Positions 11,559 to 24,060 of a DNA stretch of 64,000 bases are shown here, piece after piece. Within the stretch, counting starts at the first letter, position 1, and each line of letters opens with the position of its first letter. The position numbers and the translations under genes were made by a program. The stretch comes from Muscardinus avellanarius (Eukaryota; Chordata; Mammalia; Rodentia; Gliridae). Below the pieces are notes generated by a model, which was not told the DNA's origin, made no database searches, and was given only the letters and a program-made list of their open reading frames with translations. The stretch spans positions 13,520,989-13,584,988 of the forward strand of contig OY726573.1 of NCBI GenBank assembly GCA_963383645.1, written 5' to 3'.

Positions 11559-14500
11559 TGAGGGTTAAACCCAGGGGCATTCTACCTCTGAGCTACACTC
11601 CCAGCCTTGTTAGTTAGTAATTTTGAAACAGGGCCTTTGCTTGTTTGCTGTGGGTCTTGTGAAGCTGCTAAGGCTGGCCTCAAATATGCAATCCTCCCGT
11701 CTTGGGCTCTCAATCCTCCTGTCTTGGCCTTTCCCGTACTAGGATCAAAGGTGTAAACCATCATGCCGGGCTCTGGGGACTCTTGTGATCCTCAGCCCAG
11801 GAAGCGGGAGACAGTCCTTGGGATCCAGCCCTCTGCTCACCCAGAGCCTGGCTCTGGTTACTTTCCTTCCAATTCCTTCCTGGATCCACTTCCCTCAAGG
11901 GAAAATTCAGGGCCTGCGTGCGTGGCTGCAGCTACCCGTGTCAAACCGTGTTCCATCACAGCTTGCAGGCTGGAGGCTGCTCAGAGGGGGCGTGGCCCGC
12001 CCTCGCACACAGCCCGGGTGCGGTGCCCCAGGGAGGTCACACTCCTATTGCATGGCTCTCACACCTGGGCCAGGTGCATTAGTCACAGGGGCTGCTCCTT
12101 GACACCCCCAGATCTTCTGAGGGGCAGCTCTTGAGGATTGGCGGCCCCTGTGTGGACCGCCCTGGGAGCAAGGTCAGCTGTGCGGCGCGCCCCTTAGCGG
12201 CTGCAGCGGGCAAGGGTCTAACCATCCTATTTGGGGGTTGCAAAGAACAGCTGGTGTCTCAAGACTGAAGGTGTAGCTGGTTGAGGCTGGGGCTCTCTGA
12301 GAAAGGGAGGGAGGGAGAGATTGGCCACAGGAACGCCCCCTACCTGTATCAGCTGGGAAGGTTAGCGGCCTGGAGTCTGCAGCCTATCGCCCGGGGTTCA
12401 ATTCCTGCCTCCACCATTCCACACAAGCCGTGTGATCCCTGTTCCGAAATAAAATTTTAAAAAAGCCGGGCGTGGTGGTGCACGCTTGTAATCCCAGCAT
12501 TCGGGAGGCTGAGACCGGAGGATCGCGGTTCGCGGACAGCCTCAGCTACTTAGTGAGGCCCTCTGCAACTCAGTGAGACCCGGTTTCAAAATAAAGAATA
12601 AAAAATAGGGCAAGGGGTGTAGCTTGGAGGTTGAATGCCCCTGGGTTCCATCCCCAAACCCGTAAAAAATAAAATAAAATAAAATAAAATGGGCTGAGGG
12701 TATAGAGGTAGAATGCGTGCCACCAGTTCAGTCCCCACTACAAAAACAAAACAAAATATATGTAAGTACCAAGGACTGTGGCTGGCAATTTCTTAGCCAC
12801 TGTGGAACAGAGAGCGGCTCCTCCGGCTCTCTCCCGTGTGCAGAGTACAGAATGAACCCAGCTCTTGCTGGACCCTTCCTGGATGGAGTCTGTGGTCCTC
12901 CAGGACCCCTCCGCTCGGGAGGCTCAGAGTCTGGGCTTGAGTCCTGGAGGTCGCAGAGGCTGGGGTAGGTAAGTCAAGAGGGCAGGACTGTTGTGTTCTC
13001 CAGCTGCTCAACAGCGAGCTAGAGCCCTAAGCCCTCCCTGACTCTGTTTCTTGGTCCTTTTCGGGCCATTGTAGGTGAGCCCCTTAGCTCTGATTACTTC
13101 CTGGATGGCAGCACACCACCAGCCCCCACCGGAAGCTCCACCCCTCCCTCTGCCCACCGCTCCCCCATTTCTGTCCTAGTGGAGACACTCTCACAACCAG
13201 GCCGGCCACCTGGGGGCTTGTGAGCCCCGGCACTGCTGATGTTTGGGTCAGAGCTCCTTGTCTTGAAGGCTGCTCTGTTCTACATGGGATATGTAGCAGC
13301 ACACCCAGTGGGTGCTGGTAGCAGCCCCGCCCAGCCTGGTTGTGACAGCCAAAGCTGTCTCCCCATGGCCAGGCGTCCCCTGGGGTGGGCATTAGATCAC
13401 CCCAGAGCGCGATCCCTGAACAAGGTCTCACTAAGCTTCTGAGAGCCTCACTAAGTAGCTGAGGCTCCTCCTGTCTCAGCCTCCCAACCTTTTTATGTTT
13501 TTTTGTTTTTTTTTTGGGGGGGTTGTTTGTTTTGTTTTTGGTGGTGCTGGGGTTCCTGGAAACCCTTCTACCTCCGGGCTACACTCCCAGACCTATTTTT
13601 ATATTTTTTATATGGAAGAAACAGGGTCTCCTAAGCCAGCGAGGATGGCTTCAAACCTGAGAGATACTCCTGTCTCCGCCTCCCAAGGGCAGGGATTACA
13701 AGCGTGCGCCACCGCCCCACCCTTCTTATGTTTTGAAACAGGGTGTGGCTAAGTGGCCCAGCCTGGCCTTGAGCTCATAATTCTCTTCCCTCAGCCTCCT
13801 AAGTTACAGGGCTGACAGATGTGCGCCATCATGCCCGGCTAATTTCATGACTGCTAATGCCCGATGTACTGGAACATCGTAGTTCTGGTATCCTTGTGTT
13901 TGATTAAAAATTTCATGGACTCCATTAGGAAGCAAAATACAGGTGGGTAAGGAGAGCTGCAATGCAAAATAAGAAATGGTGGAAGTTCAAAATCCATCCC
14001 TGGTTTTCAGGATTGCCCCAAGTGAGAGCCTTCAGCAGGGAGTCCTGGAGGCCAGGAAGGGGACTCCTCTGCACACACCACGGGATGGGGCAGCCCAGAG
14101 GGATGGGGCAGCCCAGAACGAGGAGATCAAGGGCCAGGGAGGCTTCCCTGAGCATGTGCAGGAGACCTGGCCCTCCCTCCCTCAGGCCAGGCTGCTGTGG
14201 TGCACTTAAGAGCTTAGGGAGAAAATTCTCCATTCCCACCCAAAAAAAAATCCTTGGACCCCACCTTGACCTTGGTAGAAGATGGTGCCAAAGAATCCTC
14301 TGGTCATTTTCGCCCCTGACCCTACTGTGTCTTGTGCTTCTCGTCAGAGGCGGAAACACCATGTGTCTCTCAGTTGTCAACACGCAGGAGCAGTGTTGCC
14401 GTTCTCTGGCTGGGGCCTCTCCCCACCTCTGCTGTCAGGAAGGAAGAAAGGGAGGGAGAGAGAGGGAGAGGAGAAAAAGAAAGAAAATAAGTAAAAATTA

Positions 14501-15283
14501 AATAAGATAAAAGGGGCTGGGAGTAGTATAGTTTAGAGGTAGAATGCCCCCGGGTTCTTGAGGGCTGTTGGACGTTGCAGACTGATGGGGTAACAGGGCT
14601 GGACCCAGGGGCATTGTAACTCTGAATTATACTCAGTCCTTTTAATTTTTTTGTTACTTTGAAACAGTCTTCCTAAGTCACTGTAGCTGCCCTCAAACCT
14701 TCAGTCATCCTGTCTCGGCTTCCCAAGTACCAGGATGATGGGTGTGCGCCACCGCACCCAGACTCACACTAGGTTTACTCATTCACCCCGCTAACGAACA
14801 ATGGATGTGTGGTCCAGCCTTTTGCTACTGTAAATAACGCCTTATGAAAACCAGGGGCCGGGCAGGGTAGCTCACGCTTGTAATCCCAGCATTCCGAAGG
14901 CAAAGACCAGAGGATCGCGGTTCATGGACAGCCTCCGCTACTTAGCAAGGCCCTTCGGAACTCAATGCGACCCTGTTTCAAAAATAAAAGGAAAAAGCCG
15001 GGCACGGTGGCGCACGCTTGTAATCCCCGCGCTTGGGAGGCGGAGACAGGAGGATCGCGCAGGTTCAACGCCAGCCGCGCTGTCTTAAGAGACCCTGTTT
15101 CCAAATAAAAATATAAAATAGGTCTGGGAGTGTAGCCCGGAGGTAGAAGGGTTCCATCCCCAGTACCACAAATAAATTAAATAAATAAATAAATATGTGT
15201 GTGTATTGATAGATAGATAGATAGATAGATAGCTGGGGGTGTAGCTCGGAGGTACAATGGCCCCCGGGTTTCCATCCCTAGTG

Positions 15284-15323
<40 letters not shown>

Positions 15324-18300
15324 AGGTACCTACACCCCTACACACATGTGCAAGTAGAGCTGTGGCACAGACTCTTGGATGTACAACTGCCAGGTCAGAA
15401 GGATCTAGACGCCGGCATCTGTGATGGATCCCATCCATCTACTGTCTTAGAGAGGTTGTGCCAATTCCCTGCCCCTGGGGTGGGTGTGAGCACATCATTT
15501 GAGATGCTGAGCCCGGGAGCACTGAGTCTGGCCCTGTAGGGAAGGGAGCTTGTGAGTTCTCCATCCAGGAAGCAGGACCTTTTCTCTTTCCTCTTAATCT
15601 TCCAACGACATCCTTTTCTTTTTCTGTTCTGCACTCTACAGATAAACTGTGTGACATTTCCTCACCCAGACACCATGCCTGAACAGCAGCTGTTGAAACC
15701 AACGGAGTGGAGCTACTGCGACTACTTCTGGGTATGTGCTGCCCCAGTTTCCCCCACACTCACCGTGGCCCAGGAGCCAACACCTGAGAGGGGCAGGAGA
15801 GGGGGTGAGCTCAAAGCAGAGGGGCCTGTCCTGTCGGAGCCCGGAGGTCCTGGTAGTCAATTTGACATCCGAGATAGAAATTTAGGGTCCTTCTGGGCTT
15901 AGATTATTCCATGCACCTCGGAGAACCAGCAGGGTTTCCGCTGATGGCAACCTGGAAACCCAGCCAGAGGTCAGGGAAGGTGGAGGGGCATTTTCCTTGA
16001 TGCTCAGCAAAGGCAGAAGACTTGGCTTAACTTAACCTTTGCTGCAGTGTTGTGATGGACCCCGTTGCCTTCCTCCTGGAGCCTCCCTATGCCAGCAAAA
16101 TCCAAGCTGTGCAGAGAGCTCCAGCATAAGCCCTCTGTGTTCCCAGAACTCTGGTGGGGGCCCAATGGACCCAGAGTTTCAGTCTTGTAGAGTGAAATAT
16201 CCTGTGGGTAGCTGGGCGTGGTGGCACACGCTTGTAATCCCCGCGCTTGGGAGGCGGAGACAGGAGGATCGTGCAGATTCGAAGCCAACTGTGCTGGCTT
16301 AAGAGACCCTGTTTCCAAATAAAAATATAAAATAGGTCTGGGAGTGTAGCTCGGAGGTAGAGGGCTTCCAGGAACCCCAGTACCACCAAAAAAAAAAAAA
16401 AAAAATTCTGTGGGTAGATGGTGGGCACCGATGAGGTCACTGGGTGACTCCTTAGAGCCACCCAATTGCACATTTATAAATGGTGGAAATGGTAAAAATG
16501 TCACACAGCTATAATTTTAGACTCGGGAGGCTGAGACAGGAAGATTCCAGGTTCAAGGTCAGCCTCAGCAATGTAGCGAGACCCTCTACAACTTAGCAAA
16601 ACCCTCTTGAAATTTTTGAAAATAGGGCTGGGAGTGTGGCTCAGAAGTAGAACGCCCCTGATTTCGATCCTCTGTACCAAAAGAAAAAAAAAAGTGAAAA
16701 TTGTAAATTTAATATGTATTTTCCTACAATTAAAATACATAAAATTTTCTTCTTTATAAAGGCAGAAACTAAGGGTAGTCCCAGACAGTTGGGTTTTAAA
16801 GTCAGCAATTACTTTTCAAATTACGTCTCCCTGTTCTCGAATCTAACAATGGTTAATGTCATGTGAATACATTAACTGCACAGGTGTACAGACTACTGAA
16901 CTGTACGTCTCCAAGAGGAACTTTTGCAAAGACCCTGAGGAACAGTAAATAAATAAAAGCCTTTTTTTCACCACTGTGCAGAATGGATCATCTATCATTT
17001 TTTTAGATTTGCTGAGTACTAGACAAAAGTTCTTTTCTCTTCCTTTCTTCCTACTGGGGACTGACTCAAGGGGGTTCTGCCTCTGAGCTACACCCCCAGT
17101 CCTATTTTTATTTTTCATTTTTAAAAGAAGTCTTGCTAAGTTACCATACTTAGAAGATCTCCAAAGATACTTGTTGACCCCTAAAAGGGACAGTTTCTAT
17201 TGCCCCAGCTGTTAGGCTTCTGGGGAAGAAATTATTGCAAAGGTTTGGCAAAATAGTATAAAAATCACTGGGACTTTGGCACGAGAAAGATGAGTCAGGT
17301 GAACTCAGAGGTGGGTGAGCAGGGACCAGAGTGTCTAAGACATTACAGGCCCCGACAGGGATCTATGTGTGTTTTATGCCATTTGCAATGAGATGATGCT
17401 GCAGGGTTCCAAGAAGTGTGACAGGATCTATTCTATATGCATCGTGCAGGCAGGGGTGGAAATTGAGAAGTGAGTGGAGGTGACCAGAGAGAACGGTGAT
17501 AGTAACAGAGATGGGCGGACATGGCTGTGTTTGCAAAGGACACCTCTAAAGAAGGCACTATCAACGGAGAGGGGTTTGAGCCCTGAGCATGGGCACTGGG
17601 GAGCTTATCCTGGAGGTCAGTGTGCAGGGGCTTCAGGGGCTTAGGAGCTCCAGGGAGTGTGAGATCCTGCCTCAGGAGCAGTGCCTCGGTTAACATTTTT
17701 ACTGCTGTGGTTCAAAACAACTGACCACACAACTTAGAGGAAGGGAAATGCATTTGCTCACAGTTTTGGAGATTTCGAAGTTTCAGTCCATGTCAGGCCA
17801 GGTCTGTGGAGCTCAGGGTATGCAGTTGGAAGCAGAGAGAGGGAGAGAGCTTTCCTCTCACCTCATGGAGGCTGGAAGCAAAAGAGTGAATGAGGGGAGG
17901 AAGGAGCATATATATATATTCCTCAGGCCACACCCCCAGGGTCCCTTCCTTAGCAACCAAGCCCCACCTCCAACACGGTTGCCTGGTTTCTGTGATGACT
18001 AGGGGGGTATTCTAAACCCAAACCATTACAAGCAGTGTTAGCAGCATGGCCAGAGGGGTCTAGGTCAGGGCAGTGGAGGAATGCACCTTGCATTGGGGCA
18101 GCCATAAAACCCTCCATCTGCTTGACCAGGAGGAATGTGGTCCTCTGCAGGCCCTTTTCCATCCCCCCATCCTACATGTGTGATTTGGAAGGGATCCTAG
18201 TGATGAGACTTCCCTTCAGGGGTGGAGCACGGCCTAAGATTGGACGGGCCTGACCCTGTACCCTTGACTCAGCGAGATGGACATTCGGGGCTTTCTGGAT

Positions 18301-21300
18301 GTTGGGACAATATTCTCACCGATCACTTCTCTGATACCAAAAAAAACCATTTTAGAGCCAGGCATAGTGGTGAACGACTATAACCCCAGTACTTGAGAGG
18401 CTGAGACAGGTGGATCGCAGGTTCGAGGCCCGCTTCAGCAAATAGGTTATCGGCGACCAAGCGAGATCATGTTTCAAAATGAAAAACGAAAAGGGCTGGT
18501 GTGTAGCTCAGAGATAAAACTCCCCCAAGTTCAACTCCTAGCACCAAAACCAAAAACAGAAAGTGTCAAAGCCTGTCGCCCCAATTCCTTGGGGGAGTGT
18601 GACAGCGCTATAATGCAGGACAGCATAGGAAGCCCAGTGGCAGCCAGGGGCTCTGCGCAGGCTCTGGAGTTGATTCTGCAGCAGCCATGGCCTGTGGACA
18701 GATTGTAAGATGCGTGTCAGGGAGAGGGCAGGCAGGAAGGGGGTGTCCGGGTGCTTGAGGAAGGACCCATAAAACCAAACCGATGGTTGACATTTTGAAA
18801 TTTTAAGAAGACTTGTTTGCAAAAAATGAATTGGGTATTCTTAAAATTTCAAAATGTAACCATCGATTTGGTTTCATGGGTCCTCAAGCAGGGAGAAAGC
18901 TCCTGGGTTCCATCCCTAGTACTGCAAAAAAAAAAAAAAAAAAAAAAAAAAAAGGAAGGAAGGAAGAATGGACGGACAGATGGACGGATGGATGGATAGA
19001 TGGATTGGGTCCTAAGTTTCAGTGTCAGAGACTCAGCCACCTCCCTTAGGTCCTGCCTCAGGTCCTTTGATTTGGGAAGTTGATGCTGGAAACTGAACCT
19101 GGGGGCATTCTACCTTTGAGCTACACTCTCTTTCAGCCCTTTTTATTTTATTTTTTTATTTTGAAACAGGGTCTCGCTAAGTTGCCGAGCCTGGCCTTGA
19201 AACTCTGACCTTCCAGTCTCAGCCCCCCAACTCCTGGGATTCCAGGTGTGCACCACCATGTCCAGACCGCCCTTCATCTCCTAGTACCTAATGATAGATG
19301 CCGTTCATTGAGCGATCATTCCGTGCTCTGTGCTGTGCTAGTGTAGGAGTTGCCAAGCAAATCTGGATTCTTTCTGGAATCTGCCTTTCCGGCCCTTCGT
19401 TCTCCCCGGCTCCGGATGCCACCTGTTGCATGTGATTTTCTTTTCTTTCCTTCCTAGGCTGACAAGAAGGACCCCCAGGGCAACGGCACGGTGGCTGGGT
19501 TTGAACTGCTCCTTCAAAAGCAACTGAAAGGGAAACAAATGCAGAAGGAAATGTCGGAGTTCATCCGCGAGAGGTGAGCCAGGGCTCCCGGCCCCAAGGA
19601 CCAGAGACAGGGCCAACCTTGAACCCGCGGCCCATGGGGAGTGGACCGGGGCACTCGGCACTGCGCACCCAGCCTTGGGCTCCGCAGCACTGACGGGACT
19701 GTCAGGCCAGAGCCCCAGATGCGTGGGACAGAGCTGGCCAGCAGATCTGGGTGGCTGTGGCCTGTGTCGTGCTTCTAAAGATTGAAACCAACATTTGAGA
19801 AACATGGGTAGATTTTGCATTAAAATCTGGACACCCAGCATCTCTTGAGAAAGCACAGGTTAGCAGAATTGCCTCCACGTCCCTCCTGCAGCGGTCGGCC
19901 AGTGAAAGGGTGGTGCTCCAACTTGTCACAGTCCCCACCGCTCCCTCTTGTCCCCCAGAGCACTGCTCTCCTTTGTTTATCTATCTGGCCCTCACCGGAA
20001 GCAAAGTTTCTCAGCACAGCCCAAAAGGGGAATGTTTCCTTTTGATTTGTCTTTCATTTTTTGGTACTGAGGATTCACCCCAAGGAAAATCTACCTCTCC
20101 GAGCCATACCCCCAGCCCCATTTTATTTTTTATTTGGAAACAGGGTCTTGCTAGGTTGTGCTGAGGGTCCCGCCAATTTGCCGAGGCTGGCTTTGAACCT
20201 GCAATCCTCCAGTCTCAGCCTCCCAAGTACTGGGGTTTACAGGCATGGGCCACCGCACCTTTCAACTCATCTTGGAACCAAAACTGTGTCTCAGACCGAG
20301 GAATGGAGAACCATCCCTCAACCCCATCCCTACCTCCAGGGATCCTAACAGAGGATTGACTTGGGATACACAGATGAAGAGACAGTCAACAGTCAGTTCC
20401 AACCAGTGGGAAGAGGGAAGCCACAAAGAGATGCCTCTTCTCCATCCTCCTCCTCTTCAATAAACCACACCCAAGCCGGGCGTGGTGGCGCACGCTTGTA
20501 ATCCCCGCGCTTGGGAGGCTGAGACAGGAGGATGGCGCAGGTTCGAAGCCAGCCTCAGCTACTGAGTGAGGCTCTCAGCAACTTAGTGAGACCCTGTTTC
20601 CAAATAAAGTATAAAATAGGTCTGGGAGTGTAGCCCAGAGGTAGAAAAGCCCCTGGGTTCCACCCCCATTACCACCAAAAAAATAATAATAAATAAATAA
20701 AAATAAATAAAATAAAATAAAATAAACCACACCCATACCCGCGCACGTGCACCAGCTCCGTGCACACCTGTGTGCACACGCATGCACACAGCTTTCCAAT
20801 GAGTTTTCAAGACATAGTGGAAATACTTAGGCCGAATGGTGATATCTGTTAAAAAATATTTCTTTTTTTTATAACAATAGAAATCAGCTAATAATGCCTT
20901 GGCACTTTAAATCACCTCTCTTCCTTAAGAGGCTTATTTTCTATCTGCATAACTAAATATTTTGTGAAGCCTGGCCTGGTGGTGCATGCCGGGGATCCCA
21001 GTACTTGGGAGGCTGAGACAGGAGCATCACAGGTTCGAGGCCAGCCTCGACCACTTAGCAAGACCCTCCAGAGCTTAATACGACCCTGTTTCGAAATAAA
21101 AAAATAAGCCGGGCGTGGTGGCGCACGCTTGTAATCCCCGCACTTGGGAGGCGGAGACAGGAGGATGGCGCAGGTTCGAAGCCAGCCGCGCTGGCTTAAG
21201 AGACCCTGTTTCCAAATAAAAATATAAAATAGGTCTGGGAGTGTAGCCCGGAGGTAGAAGGGCTTCCAGGAACCCCAGTACCACCAAAAAATAAAATAAA

Positions 21301-22358
21301 ATAGAGATGGGGTGCAGCTTGGATGTAGAACTGTAATACCCATACCACCAAAAAGGAAGGAAGGAAGGAAGGAAGGAAGGAAGGAAGGAAGGGGATCAAG
21401 ATCTTTATTTTATGACCCATTAAACCAGTGGGAAATTGGAAGTCTACAGGCAGAGACAGGAAACAGAAGTATAAAACAGGCTAATGGAAAAAGAACAGTA
21501 CAAGCCAAAGCCTGAACGGGCCAGCGGTTTATTCTCACAGTGATGTCATGTTAGCAGAGGCAGGGCCTTTGCCATTGCAGGATGCACCTGTCTTCTCAGA
21601 GGAAATGCAGGTTCCTGTAACTTTTCCCAGCGCACCCGAGATCTCCGAGGGGCGGCGTAGGAGCAGAGGAGGCGTGTGCCTGGCTGGGGACAGATGTGGC
21701 TGGTTTGCGGTGGCCTTGGCTTAGGAAAGGGGCGGGGATGGAGATGATGCCAGTGGCCTCCAAAAGTGAGGCTCCCGAGGTAGGTGGCATGTGCGCCTCC
21801 TCTGCCCTGCCCATGCGGTTGGCATCGTGGAGTGGTTGGATCTTCCATCTGGAGACCTTGGCCACGGTCTAAGGGCAGGCCAGCAGTCCCCATGAACCTG
21901 GGGAGGGCTGGAGGCGAGGGCAGAGGGGACGGAGAGGAAGCAGCCGAGGTGGGAGATGAAGAAGTGTTCAGCCAGTGGTGGTACTCCTGGTACTTGGGAA
22001 GCTGAGACAGGAGGATTGTGGGTTCGAGGCTAGCCTCAGCAACTTAGCAAGACCTTGTTTCCAAATAAAAAAAATATAGAAAGGGATGGGGGTGTAGCTT
22101 GGAAATAGAATGCCCCTGGGTTCCATCCCCAGTATTAAAAAGTAAATAAGAAAGAAAGCCAGGCGTGGTGGCTCATGCTTGTAATTCCAGCATTTGAGAG
22201 GCTGAGACAGGAGGATCACGGTTCACGAACAGCCTCAGCTACTTAGTGAGGCCCTCTGCAACTCAGTGAGACCCTGTTTCAAAATAAAGAATAAAAAATT
22301 GGGCTGGGGGTATGGCTTAGAGGTAGAATGCCCCTGGGTTCCAGCCCCAGTACCGCAA

Positions 22359-22389
<31 letters not shown>

Positions 22390-23280
22390 GAGAGAGAGGG
22401 AGGGAGGGAGGGAAGGAAGGAAGGAAGGATAGACTGTGAGTCTCTAATGCCAAATCCCACAATAATTACTATTTAAAATGCTACTGCTGGGGCTCATCAG
22501 CCTGCCTCCCTGCCTCCCTGCATCCTTTGGGGGCCAACAGCCCAAGGAACCAGGAAGCAGATGCTGTGGTCCCAGTGTCTCTGGGCTTTTCTGGTCACTG
22601 TGTGAAGGACTAGGGTCTCTCTGGGGCCCCAGCCCCGGGTGACATAACCAGGACTCCTCCGCCTCCCCTCAAGCCCCCGGGGCGTGCTTAGGTGGTGACT
22701 GGCTCCTCTGAGGACACACCTGACAGGCACGTGGCAGATGACACGGGCCCTCCCCAGACACTCACTTCAGATGTGTGCCGCCGGGGATCCGGCTTCCTCT
22801 CCAGAAAAATGGGATGGGGCTCCAGATCTGGACGCTGTCTGGTTTCCATGGAAACACCATGCCCTTGACAGTATTGGAGATTTCGGGCAGGGTGTGGGAG
22901 GCCGGCGAGAAACGTTCTGCTCTTGAATCTCAGAGCCCACCTGGGAACGTGTACACCAGAGTTCTGGGCTGGAAGGGGGAAGGAGACGCACGGGGCACCC
23001 CCAGTGGTCCCTCACAAGTTGTGTCCACTCCCTTCAGGGCCTTTAGGGTCCAGTGTTGTGCCAGAAGCCGTGCACGCTAGCCTAGGAGATGGGGAGAAAT
23101 AGTCTCAGTACTTGGGAGGCTGAGACAGGAGGCTCCCAGGCTGGAGAACAGCCTCCTCAACATAGTGAGTCTTTAAGCAACCGAGTGAGACCCTGTTTCC
23201 AAACCAAAAAGATAAAAAATAAAATGGGTCCGGGGGTGTAGCTCGGGGGTAGAATGTCCCTGGGTTCCATCCCTCGTAAC

Positions 23281-23329
<49 letters not shown>

Positions 23330-24013
23330 CACGCACGCATAGTTTCGTTCACTGATTGGGTGAATACTAATGCCTCCTGTGCATTAGATGATTGGCCTTG
23401 CCTCCCGCCACCTAGAGCTGACGCCAGGGTGTTTCTGCCTTTGCAGGATAAAGATTGAAGAGGAGTACGCGAAGAACCTGGCTAAGCTCTCCCAGAACTC
23501 CCTGGCTGCCCAGGAGGAAGGGTGAGTAGGGAGGAAGGGGATCCTTTCTCCCAGCGCCGATGGGCGGGTGCTGGCCTCTGTCAGGAGCCGCTGGGCCCCG
23601 CACCCTGGTTCCTGGGCAGCAGCATCCAGGTGTCCAGCCCAGCTCCCCTTTCTCTGAGGGCAAAAGAGGAGGAAACTGGGTAGCAGAGGGCCAAAGAGTG
23701 AGCCCCTCAAATGCTCTCCTGGGGCCTGGGGCCCTCCCCACTCTGGCTGTGACAGTTCAGGCCTCCTTGGGTGGCTCCTGGGTCGGGGGACACTCAGCCC
23801 AGCCCTCCCCAGTGGGAGAAATACCTCCGCCTTCTCTGCTCTGTTAACAGAGCCTCAGCCCCCGCGCACTGCCCGTGACAGGAGGATCGCGGGTTCAAGA
23901 CCAGCCTCAGCAACGTAGTGAGATTCTCGGCAACCTAGCAAGATTCTATTTCAAAGGGAAAAAAAGGGCTAGAAGTGTAACTCAGAAGTAGAATGCCTCT
24001 GAGTTCAATCTCC

Positions 24014-24060
<47 letters not shown>

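Larger units (their letters stand above)
9076..15641 (+). other. GAS7: GAS7 intron
   Basis: 6.6 kb. SINEs are listed separately. Unique sequence at 9156-9510, 9765-10490, 10700-11510, 11775-12350, 12760-13410 and 13850-14500, with no exon or known element seen. An RFX-type X-box lies 67 bases after the donor. Confidence 0.8.
15732..19457 (+). other. GAS7: GAS7 intron
   Basis: Contains SINEs, an L1 3' fragment, a MaLR LTR (17695-18027) and a long inverted repeat (18752-18890). 15732-16200 and 17160-17690 are unique with nothing recognised. Confidence 0.8.
19574..23446 (+). other. GAS7: GAS7 intron
   Basis: Unique at 19574-20055, 21393-21965 and 22445-23095; the rest is SINE and tail-derived simple repeat. 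A palindromic GTTTCCATGGAAAC lies at 22842-22855. Confidence 0.8.
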
